Shown here: positions 1-5,374 of the stretch, in pieces
Layout: every line of letters begins with the position of its first letter
How positions within the stretch are numbered: position 1 is the stretch's first letter
Assembly: GCA_014379395.1 (NCBI GenBank)
Contig: JACMLV010000694.1
Location: 1-9,035 of the forward strand
Direction: 5' to 3'
Length of the DNA: 9,035 bases
Source of the DNA: Burkholderiaceae bacterium
GTDB lineage: Bacteria; Pseudomonadota; Gammaproteobacteria; Burkholderiales; Burkholderiaceae_D
Notes under the pieces: generated by a model
Told to the model about the DNA's origin: nothing
The model's input: the letters and a program-made list of their open reading frames with translations, nothing else
Databases searched by the model: none
Program-made: the position numbers and the translations under genes

Positions 1-590
1 ATGTCGGCGTGATCGTATTCGAGGTTGTTCAACACCGCGGTCTTGGCGTGGTAATGCACGAACTTGCTGCGCTTGTCGAAGAACGCCGTGTCGTATTCGT
101 CCGCCTCGATCACGAAGAACGGCGAATCGCTTTCTTTGCCCGACAAACGGGCCGAAATGCCGAAGTTCATCGGCACGCCGCCGATCAGGAAGCCCGGCGC
201 GTAGCCGGCGTCCTCCAGTATCCAGGCCAGCATCGCCGAGGTGGTGGTCTTGCCGTGCGTGCCGGCCACCGCCAGCACCCATTTGTCGCGCAGGATATGC
301 TCGCCGATCCACTGCGGGCCGGACGTATACGGCAGGCCGCGGTTGAGGATCGCCTCGATCAGTGGATTGCCGCGCGAGACGACATTGCCGACCACATACA
401 AATCCGGATTCAGCTCGATCTGCTCGGGGGAAAAGCCTTTGATCAGCTCGATGCCCTGGGCTTCCAGCTGGGTGCTCATCGGCGGATAGACGTTGTCGTC
501 GCAGCCGGTGACGCGATGGCCGGCCTGCTTGGCCAGCACGGCGAGGCCGCCCATAAAGGTGCCGCAAATGCCGAGGATGTGTATATGCAT
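1..590 (-). CDS. mpl: UDP-N-acetylmuramate:L-alanyl-gamma-D-glutamyl-meso-diaminopimelate ligase, N-terminal part
   Basis: Mpl attaches the tripeptide recovered from old peptidoglycan to UDP-MurNAc, using ATP in the cytoplasm, and so feeds murein recycling. The visible 196 codons start MHIHILGICGTFMGGLA, the typical Mpl N-terminus with its nucleotide-binding glycine pattern. Next comes NVYPPMSTQLE (about 34-43), which separates Mpl from MurC. The ATP-binding P-loop GTHGKTTT lies at 110-117 and the Mur-ligase IEADEYDTAFFDKRSKF block at 161-177. The frame is open to the left edge, so the central and C-terminal domains are outside the window; family members are about 450-460 residues, so roughly 43% is present. 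The ATG at 588-590 is chosen because it gives the canonical N-terminus. No good Shine-Dalgarno sequence precedes it. It is transcribed divergently from the gene at 674. Identity is confident. Confidence 0.96.
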   Translation of the reverse strand, partial: MHIHILGICGTFMGGLAVLAKQAGHRVTGCDDNVYPPMSTQLEAQGIELIKGFSPEQIELNPDLYVVGNVVSRGNPLIEAILNRGLPYTSGPQWIGEHILRDKWVLAVAGTHGKTTTSAMLAWILEDAGYAPGFLIGGVPMNFGISARLSGKESDSPFFVIEADEYDTAFFDKRSKFVHYHAKTAVLNNLEYDHAD

Positions 591-673
591 GTCAATAGTG
601 CGCTGGCGAATGTGTAAACATGGGATTTTACCCGACCCGGCCGGCTTTTCCCGCTTCGGGGTATCATCTGGCC
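591..673. promoter_or_regulatory. Divergent intergenic region between mpl and the 211-aa protein gene
   Basis: This 83-base gap must hold the start signals of both divergent genes. On the minus strand a TAAAAT hexamer (625-630) lies about 35 bases before the mpl start and could be a -10 element, but no matching -35 sequence is seen. On the plus strand TATCAT (662-667) lies six bases before the ATG at 674. If it is a -10 box, the transcript would start at or almost on the start codon. It too lacks a recognisable -35 element. Both assignments are tentative. Confidence 0.35.
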
Positions 674-1309
674 ATGACGAACAATGCATTTGACGACGAA
701 CAGCCGCTGCGGGACGAAATTGCGATAGCGGCGGCGCGCCTGGTGGCGCAGGACGGGGCCGATTACAGCACCGCCAAACGCAAGGCGGCGCGCCAGATAC
801 TGGGGCAGTCGAACCAGCACGTCGGCCTGCCCGACAACGCCCAGATCGAGAACGAGGTGCGGCTCTACAACGCGCTGTTCCTCGGCGACACCCAGCCGGC
901 CCGGCTGCGGCGCCTGCGTGAAATCGCGCTCGACATCATGGAGGAGCTGGAGCAATTCCATCCCTACCTGACCGGCGCCGTGCTCAACGGCACCGCCGGC
1001 CCGCACGCCGAGATCCACCTGAAGCTGTTCGCCGACAGCGCCAAGAGCGTGGAAATTTTTCTACTCAATAAGAACATCCAGATCGACCTGTCGGAAACGC
1101 CGCACTTTCGCGGGCCGCGCCACGACAACGTCGAAACCGTCAGCTTTCTGTGGCACGACGAGGGCGTGCACGCGGCGCTGTACGACCTCGACGACTTGCG
1201 CGGCGCGCTGAAACCGAAGGCGGACGGCAAGATCATGCGTCTCGACAGCGTCGGCCTGCGGGCCTTGCTGGCGTTGCCGGAAACCGGCGCGGAGGAAGAG
1301 CAACCATGA
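674..1309 (+). CDS. Uncharacterised 211-aa protein, possible degenerate nucleotidyltransferase-like fold
   Basis: I do not recognise a characterised family. The protein begins MTNNAFDDEQPLRDEIA and is soluble, with no signal peptide or membrane segment. Residues 29-44 (ADYSTAKRKAARQILG) and 60-95 look helical and charged. A central block, YLTGAVLNGTAGPHAEIHLK (98-117), followed by alternating strands VEIFLL and IQIDLS, recalls the layout of minimal nucleotidyltransferases (hG-S/T, then acidic-x-acidic), with E113 and H115 in the metal-binding positions and D138 as a possible third carboxylate; this is inference only. The start at 674 is preferred over an in-frame ATG at 620, which would add 18 residues (MGFYPTRPAF...) from the promoter region. 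Its stop overlaps the start of the thioredoxin gene by four bases (ATGA), implying translational coupling. It could instead be a structural or regulatory protein. Confidence 0.8.
   Translation: MTNNAFDDEQPLRDEIAIAAARLVAQDGADYSTAKRKAARQILGQSNQHVGLPDNAQIENEVRLYNALFLGDTQPARLRRLREIALDIMEELEQFHPYLTGAVLNGTAGPHAEIHLKLFADSAKSVEIFLLNKNIQIDLSETPHFRGPRHDNVETVSFLWHDEGVHAALYDLDDLRGALKPKADGKIMRLDSVGLRALLALPETGAEEEQP
1291..1295 (+). promoter_or_regulatory. Shine-Dalgarno sequence fixing the tlpA-like start
   Basis: GGAGG lies ten bases before the ATG at 1306, inside the 3' end of the preceding gene. It is the strongest ribosome binding site in the window. It supports 1306 as the start over the long in-frame upstream extension (possible from 1150), whose translation is arginine-rich frame shadow. 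Confidence 0.7.
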
Positions 1310-1866
1310 GCATCAAGAAAAACCTGGCCGCGACCGTCTTCGTGGCCCTCGGCTTCGGCGCGCTGGGCGCGTATTTCGGCCTGGACAAGAAACCGCAACC
1401 TCCCGTGTCCCCCGCCGCCCAGCCGGCGGCGACGCCCGCCGCCGCCGGCCCGGTGCAGACGCTGTTCGCCCAAACCCTGCCCGACGCGGCCGGCAAGCAA
1501 CAGGCGCTGGCGCAGTGGCGCGGCAAGGCGCTGCTGGTCAATTTTTGGGCGCCGTGGTGCGCGCCCTGTGTGCAGGAAATGCCGGAATTGTCGGCGCTGC
1601 AACAGGAGTTTGCCGGCAAAGCCCTGCAAATCATCGGCGTCGGCATCGATTCGCCAGGCAACATCGCCCAATTCGCCGCCAAGTTCAAGATCGCCTACCC
1701 GCTTTACGTGGCCGGCATGGGCGGCACCGACCTGATGCGCCTGTTTGACAACAGCGCCGGCAGCCTGCCCTACACGGTCTTGATCGGGGCCGACGGGCAG
1801 ATCAAAAAGACCTATCTGGGCCGTCTGCAATTCGAGCGATTACGCGCCGACCTGAAAAGCATGTAA
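1306..1866 (+). CDS. TlpA-family membrane-anchored thiol:disulfide oxidoreductase
   Basis: A thioredoxin-fold protein that probably reduces or exchanges disulfides in the periplasm, as TlpA/ResA/CcmG relatives do. The 186 residues begin MSIKKNLAATVFVALGFGAL. Two lysines followed by a hydrophobic stretch (about 7-25) form an uncleaved signal anchor, and no lipobox cysteine is seen. A Pro/Ala linker (30-49) leads to the thioredoxin domain. The active site is WCAPC (84-88; C85 and C88) after LLVNFWAPW, and the cis-proline is P155 in SLPYTVLIGADG. The GVGIDSPGNIAQFAAKF block (111-127) is typical of the AhpC/TSA-Redoxin subfamily. The start follows GGAGG and overlaps the upstream stop by four bases. 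Its substrate cannot be told from the sequence: there are no cytochrome c maturation genes in the window, so a general thiol reductase role is as likely as cytochrome c biogenesis. Confidence 0.92.
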   Translation: MSIKKNLAATVFVALGFGALGAYFGLDKKPQPPVSPAAQPAATPAAAGPVQTLFAQTLPDAAGKQQALAQWRGKALLVNFWAPWCAPCVQEMPELSALQQEFAGKALQIIGVGIDSPGNIAQFAAKFKIAYPLYVAGMGGTDLMRLFDNSAGSLPYTVLIGADGQIKKTYLGRLQFERLRADLKSM

Positions 1867-1871
1867 ACATT

Positions 1872-1896
1872 TTGGCAAGTTTTTTTCTCTTGCCAA
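1872..1896. repeat. Perfect 8-bp inverted repeat with poly-T loop before aroQ
   Basis: TTGGCAAG (1872-1879) and CTTGCCAA (1889-1896) are exact inverted copies around the nine-base loop TTTTTTTCT. The element begins five bases after the thioredoxin stop codon. The T-run is in the loop, not after the stem, so it does not fit a standard plus-strand terminator. The right arm overlaps the -35 hexamer of the proposed aroQ promoter, so it could be an operator or an mRNA 3'-end hairpin. Confidence 0.55.
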
Positions 1897-1918
1897 CATG
1901 CACCTTTGACGGCAAAAT
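1890..1918 (+). promoter_or_regulatory. Candidate sigma-70 promoter for aroQ (and accBC)
   Basis: TTGCCA (1890-1895, five of six matches to TTGACA) is followed after 17 bases by CAAAAT (1913-1918, four of six matches to TATAAT). Transcription would begin near 1925, giving an aroQ leader of about 23 bases. The spacing is optimal and the region is AT-richer than its surroundings, but the -10 is weak and no experiment is available. Confidence 0.4.
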
Positions 1919-1947
1919 GCGGTACTTTCGCGCAAAACGGTCTTTAC

Positions 1948-2385
1948 ATGGCAAAAAAACTTCTCCTGCTCAATGGCCCCAACCTGAATTTGCTGGGGAC
2001 CCGCGAGCCAGAGGTGTATGGCGCCAGCACTCTGGCCGATGTCGAGCAGGCCGCACGGGCGCAAGCCGCCGCGGCCGGGGCGGTCATCGATTGCTTCCAG
2101 AGCAACCATGAAGGCGCGTTGATCGATCGTATCCACGCCGCGCGCGCGGAGGGGGTCGACGCCATCGTCATCAATCCGGGCGGGCTCACGCACACCAGCG
2201 TGGCCTTGCGCGATGCCCTCGCCGGGGTCGCGATCCCGTTTCTGGAAGTGCATATTTCCAATATTTATCAGCGCGAATCGTTTCGCCACCATTCTTTTTT
2301 GAGCGCGATCGCGCAGGGCACGATCTGCGGCCTGGGCATCGACGGCTACCGGTTGGCCATCGACTTTGTGCTTAAAAAACATTAA
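1948..2385 (+). CDS. aroQ: Type II 3-dehydroquinate dehydratase
   Basis: AroQ converts 3-dehydroquinate to 3-dehydroshikimate, step three of the shikimate pathway, as a cytoplasmic dodecamer. The 145-residue length is normal for the type II family. It starts MAKKLLLLNGPNLNLLGTRE, the family signature. The expected active-site residues are present: R19 and Y24 on the flexible lid (GTREPEVYG), N76 and H82 in INPGGLTHTSVALRDAL, E100 and H102 in FLEVHISN, and R113 in RESFRHHS. An in-frame ATG at 1906 would add 14 residues (MTAKCGTFAQ...) not seen in the family and would overlap the candidate promoter, so 1948 is used. There is no clear Shine-Dalgarno sequence; the leader just before the ATG is A-rich (GCAAAACGG). 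The aroQ-accB-accC order is common in beta- and gammaproteobacteria. Confidence 0.97.
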   Translation: MAKKLLLLNGPNLNLLGTREPEVYGASTLADVEQAARAQAAAAGAVIDCFQSNHEGALIDRIHAARAEGVDAIVINPGGLTHTSVALRDALAGVAIPFLEVHISNIYQRESFRHHSFLSAIAQGTICGLGIDGYRLAIDFVLKKH

Positions 2386-2477
2386 CCTGCTCGATCTGCT
2401 CGCAATTTTTTAGCGCGGACCTATTCAATCCGAATCGCCGCATCACTCACAATTCAAATACATTCCAAGGGGTTCAC
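2386..2477 (+). promoter_or_regulatory. aroQ-accB intergenic leader with accB ribosome binding site
   Basis: This 92-base gap contains a T-run (2406-2411) with no stem before it, only a near-direct repeat of TGCTCG, so I do not call a terminator. Its 3' half is A/C-rich and likely unstructured. AAGGGG (2467-2472), five bases before the ATG, is a good Shine-Dalgarno sequence for accB. I see no convincing -35/-10 pair, although accBC has its own promoter in other bacteria. Confidence 0.45.
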
Positions 2478-2936
2478 ATGGATTTACGAAAACTTAAGAC
2501 CTTGATCGATCTGGTCGCAGAATCGGATATCGCAGAGCTCGAAGTCACCGAAGGCGAGAGCAAGGTCCGTATCGTCAAATCGTGCGCCATGCCGCAAAAC
2601 CAAGTCGTGATGATGCCGCAGCACGGCATGCAACAGCATCTGCAAGCGGCCAGCGCGCCGCAAGCCGCCGCCCCCGAGGCCGCCGCGCCGGCCGCGCCAA
2701 CCGGCCACATCGTCAAGTCGCCGATGGTCGGCACCTTCTACCGCTCGTCCGCGCCGGGCTCCCCGGCCTTCGTCGAAGTCGGCGCCAGCGTCAAGGAAGG
2801 CGACACCCTGTGCATCATCGAAGCGATGAAGCTGCTCAATGAAATCGATTCCGACAAGGCCGGCATCGTGACCCAGATCCTGGTGGAAAACGGCCAGCCG
2901 GTCGAATTCGGCCAACCCCTGTTTGTGATCGGCTAA
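2478..2936 (+). CDS. accB: Biotin carboxyl carrier protein of acetyl-CoA carboxylase
   Basis: AccB carries the biotin that AccC carboxylates and that the AccAD transferase uses to make malonyl-CoA, the first step of fatty-acid synthesis. The 152 residues have three parts. An N-terminal segment, MDLRKLKTLIDLVAESDIAE, is the conserved BCCP start. An Ala/Pro/Gln linker spans about 45-75. The C-terminal biotinyl domain (77-152) contains the protruding thumb SSAPGSPAFVEVG (90-102) found in bacterial BCCPs, and the biotinylation site EAMKLLNEI with K118 as the modified lysine. The MKLLNE variant in place of MKMMNE is, as I recall, usual in betaproteobacteria. It has a good ribosome binding site (AAGGGG) and is followed by accC after 104 bases. 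Biotin is attached by BirA, which is not in this window. Confidence 0.98.
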   Translation: MDLRKLKTLIDLVAESDIAELEVTEGESKVRIVKSCAMPQNQVVMMPQHGMQQHLQAASAPQAAAPEAAAPAAPTGHIVKSPMVGTFYRSSAPGSPAFVEVGASVKEGDTLCIIEAMKLLNEIDSDKAGIVTQILVENGQPVEFGQPLFVIG

Positions 2937-2937
2937 A

Positions 2938-2963
2938 GGCGGGCGCGGCCTTTGAGGCCCGCC
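2938..2963 (+). other. GC-rich hairpin after accB
   Basis: GGCGGGC (2938-2944) pairs exactly with GCCCGCC (2957-2963) around a 12-base loop; an inner GGCC/GGCC pairing competes. It starts one base after the accB stop codon and is followed by a C-run and only two T bases. It is therefore more likely a partial attenuator or an mRNA-protecting hairpin than a full intrinsic terminator, and it must let some transcription through if accC has no promoter of its own. Confidence 0.5.
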
Positions 2964-3000
2964 CCCCCTTGTCAGCGTCCCGCACTCCTCACTTGTAGCG

Positions 3001-3014
3001 GCCGGCTTGCCGGC
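3001..3014 (+). other. Small CUUG-loop hairpin in the accC leader
   Basis: GCCGG-CTTG-CCGGC forms a five-pair stem closing a CUUG tetraloop with a G-C closing pair, a known stable type. It ends 26 bases before the accC ATG. No Shine-Dalgarno sequence follows (the bases before the ATG are CCTACCC), so this structure might help position or limit ribosomes. Its function is unknown, and a short GC-rich palindrome can occur by chance at this base composition. Confidence 0.35.
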
Positions 3015-3040
3015 TCTCACCGACCTACGCGAACCTACCC

Positions 3041-4420
3041 ATGTTTGAAAAAATTCTCATCGCCAACCGTGGTGAAATTGCCCTGCGAATTCAACGCGCC
3101 TGCCGCGAGATGGGCATCAAGACGGTTGTCGTCCATTCCGAAGCCGACAAGGACGCCAAATACGTCAAGCTGGCCGACGAGTCGGTCTGCATCGGCCCGG
3201 CCCAGTCGGCCCTGAGCTACCTGAACATGCCGGCCATCATCAGCGCGGCCGAAGTGACGGACGCCGAGGCGATCCATCCCGGCTACGGCTTCCTGTCGGA
3301 AAACGCCGACTTCGCCGAGCGGGTCGAAAAATCGGGCTTCGTCTTCATCGGCCCGCGCTCCGAATCGATCCGCCTGATGGGCGACAAGGTCTCGGCCAAG
3401 CAAGCCATGATCAAGGCCGGCGTGCCCTGCGTGCCGGGCTCGGAGGGCGCCTTGCCGGACGATCCGAAGCTGTTGATCCAGGTCGCGCGCAAGGTCGGCT
3501 ACCCGGTCATCATCAAGGCCGCCGGCGGCGGCGGCGGGCGCGGCATGCGCGTGGTGCACACCGAGGCGGCGCTGCTCAACGCGGTCGCCATGACCAAGGC
3601 CGAAGCCGGCGCCGCCTTCGGCAATCCCGAAGTGTATATGGAGAAATACCTGGAAAATCCGCGCCACGTGGAAATCCAGATCCTGGCCGACGAGTTCAGG
3701 AACGCGGTCTGGCTCGGCGAGCGCGACTGCTCGATGCAGCGCCGCCACCAGAAGGTGATCGAGGAGGCGCCGGCGCCGGGCATCCCGCGCAAGCTGATCG
3801 AAAAGATCGGCGACCGCTGCGCCGAGGCCTGCCGCAAGATCGGCTACCGCGGCGCCGGCACCTTCGAATTCCTGTATGAAAACGGCGAGTTCTACTTCAT
3901 CGAGATGAACACCCGCGTCCAGGTCGAGCATCCGGTCACCGAGATGATCACCGGCATCGACATCGTGCAGGAGCAGATCCGCATCGCCGCCGGCGAGAAG
4001 CTGCGCTTCCGCCAGCGCGACGTGATGCTCACCGGCCACGCCGTCGAGTGCCGCATCAACGCCGAGGACGCCTTCAAATTCACCCCGTCGCCGGGCCGCA
4101 TCGCCTCCTGGCACGTGCCGGGCGGCCCCGGCATCCGCGTCGATTCGCACGCCTACGCCGGCTATTACGTGCCGCCGCACTACGATTCGATGATCGGCAA
4201 GGTGATCGCCTACGGCGCCACGCGCGAGCAGGCGATCCGCCGCATGCAGATCGCGCTGTCGGAAATGGTGGTCGAGGGCATTTCGACCAATATCGCGCTG
4301 CACCGCGAGCTGATGATCGACGCCCGCTTCATCGAGGGCGGCACCAACATCCATTACCTCGAACAAAAACTGGCCGCCATGCCCAGCATCGGCGGCAAGA
4401 TCGACAAGGCCTCCGTATGA
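3041..4420 (+). CDS. accC: Biotin carboxylase subunit of acetyl-CoA carboxylase
   Basis: AccC uses ATP and bicarbonate to carboxylate biotin on AccB in the cytoplasm. The 459 residues start MFEKILIANRGEIALRIQRA, the family start, and residue numbers align with E. coli AccC without gaps through the catalytic core: K116 and K159 (ATP binding), the glycine-rich loop AAGGGGGRGMR (160-170), H209, K238, E276 and E288 (metal), R292 in MNTRVQVEHPVTE (catalytic arginine), and R338 in AVECRINAED. About ten residues after position 449 (SIGGKIDKASV) form a variable tail beyond the usual ~449-residue core. Its TGA overlaps the prmA ATG by four bases, suggesting coupled translation. No Shine-Dalgarno sequence is seen. 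A long open frame on the opposite strand is only a GC-codon shadow. Confidence 0.98.
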   Translation: MFEKILIANRGEIALRIQRACREMGIKTVVVHSEADKDAKYVKLADESVCIGPAQSALSYLNMPAIISAAEVTDAEAIHPGYGFLSENADFAERVEKSGFVFIGPRSESIRLMGDKVSAKQAMIKAGVPCVPGSEGALPDDPKLLIQVARKVGYPVIIKAAGGGGGRGMRVVHTEAALLNAVAMTKAEAGAAFGNPEVYMEKYLENPRHVEIQILADEFRNAVWLGERDCSMQRRHQKVIEEAPAPGIPRKLIEKIGDRCAEACRKIGYRGAGTFEFLYENGEFYFIEMNTRVQVEHPVTEMITGIDIVQEQIRIAAGEKLRFRQRDVMLTGHAVECRINAEDAFKFTPSPGRIASWHVPGGPGIRVDSHAYAGYYVPPHYDSMIGKVIAYGATREQAIRRMQIALSEMVVEGISTNIALHRELMIDARFIEGGTNIHYLEQKLAAMPSIGGKIDKASV

Positions 4421-5361
4421 GCTGGACCGAAATCGTCATTGAAGTGGCGCGCGTGCACGCCGAGGCCCTGTCCGACGCGCTGATGGAAGCGGGCGCCCTG
4501 TCCGTCTCCGTCGAGGACGCCGACGAGGGCACCGAGGCCGAGCAACCCCTGTTCGGCGAGCCGGGCATGGAGCCGAAACAGGCGGCGTGGGAACACAGCC
4601 GCGTGGTCGCGCTGACCGACGTCGACGCCGACCAGGCCGCCATCGTGGCCGAGGCGGCCCAGGCGATCCGCCTGCCAAACGCGCCGACCTTCACGCTGCG
4701 TCCGGTGGCCGAGCAGGACTGGGTGCGCCTGACGCAATCGCAGTTCGCGCCGATCCACATCGGCAAGAACATCTGGGTCGTGCCGAGCTGGCACGAGGCG
4801 CCGGACCCGAGCGGCCTGATCCTGGAACTCGATCCGGGCCTGGCCTTCGGCACCGGCAGCCACCCGACCACCCGCCTGTGCATGGAGTGGCTGGAAGCCC
4901 ATCCGGCGCCGGGCCAGACGGTGCTCGATTACGGCTGCGGCTCCGGCATCCTGGCGATGGTGGCCAGCAAACTCCAGGCCGGCAGCGTCAGCGGCGTCGA
5001 CATCGACCCGCAGGCGATCGAGTCGGCGCGCCAGAACGCCGAGCGCAACCAATGCGTGATCGACTTCTTCCTGCCCGACGCCTTCGCCACCTCGGCGCAC
5101 GCCGGGCAGCGCTTCGACATCGTCGTCGCCAATATCCTGTCGAGCCCATTGAAACTGATGGCGCCGATGCTGTCCGGGCGCGTCGCGCCGGGCGGCGCGC
5201 TGATCCTGTCGGGCGTGCTGGCGCGCCAGGCCGAGGAAGTGGCCGAAGCGTATGCGCCGTTCATCAAGCTCGGCGTATGGGCCGAGCAAGACGGCTGGGT
5301 CGCCCTGCACGGCCGCCTCGGCAGCGACACGGTTCCGCCCGCGCGGATCGCCGGCGAGTAA
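4417..5361 (+). CDS. prmA: Ribosomal protein L11 methyltransferase
   Basis: PrmA trimethylates ribosomal protein L11 at several amino groups using S-adenosylmethionine; in other bacteria its loss has little effect on growth. The 314-residue product (E. coli PrmA is about 293) starts MSWTEIVIEVARVHAEALSD, the L11-recognition domain (about 1-90). The linker and substrate region LDPGLAFGTGSHPTT (138-152) is a PrmA hallmark. AdoMet motif I is VLDYGCGSGILA (169-180), motif II contains GVDIDPQAIESARQN (193-207), and VVANILSSPL (236-245) supplies the catalytic-loop N-x-L-x-x-P-L pattern. A modest AAGG (4406-4409) lies before the ATG inside the accC 3' end. The insert PLFGEPGMEPKQAAW (44-58) and the short C-terminal tail account for the extra length. 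The accC-prmA neighbourhood is conserved in Burkholderiales. Confidence 0.97.
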   Translation: MSWTEIVIEVARVHAEALSDALMEAGALSVSVEDADEGTEAEQPLFGEPGMEPKQAAWEHSRVVALTDVDADQAAIVAEAAQAIRLPNAPTFTLRPVAEQDWVRLTQSQFAPIHIGKNIWVVPSWHEAPDPSGLILELDPGLAFGTGSHPTTRLCMEWLEAHPAPGQTVLDYGCGSGILAMVASKLQAGSVSGVDIDPQAIESARQNAERNQCVIDFFLPDAFATSAHAGQRFDIVVANILSSPLKLMAPMLSGRVAPGGALILSGVLARQAEEVAEAYAPFIKLGVWAEQDGWVALHGRLGSDTVPPARIAGE

Positions 5362-5374
5362 ACCAGGCACTGCG

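Noticed and set aside
9..617. 202-codon plus-strand open frame at the left edge
   Set aside because: It lies antisense to mpl, whose protein is clearly real; the plus-strand translation shows no motif.
964..1830. 288-codon minus-strand open frame opposite the unknown and thioredoxin genes
   Set aside because: The thioredoxin on the plus strand has a complete active site and ribosome binding site; the antisense frame is Arg/Gly-rich with no domain.
1906..1947. Upstream in-frame start for aroQ
   Set aside because: It would add 14 residues absent from type II dehydroquinases, and would lie across the candidate promoter -10.
2404..2412. T-run after aroQ as a possible terminator
   Set aside because: No inverted repeat precedes it; the repeated TGCTCG is a direct repeat, not a stem.
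3035..4366. 443-codon open frame on the minus strand opposite accC
   Set aside because: It is an exact antisense shadow of a confidently identified gene; long open antisense frames are expected with strong G/C third-position bias. Its translation is low-complexity Asp/Ala/Arg-rich with no recognisable domain.
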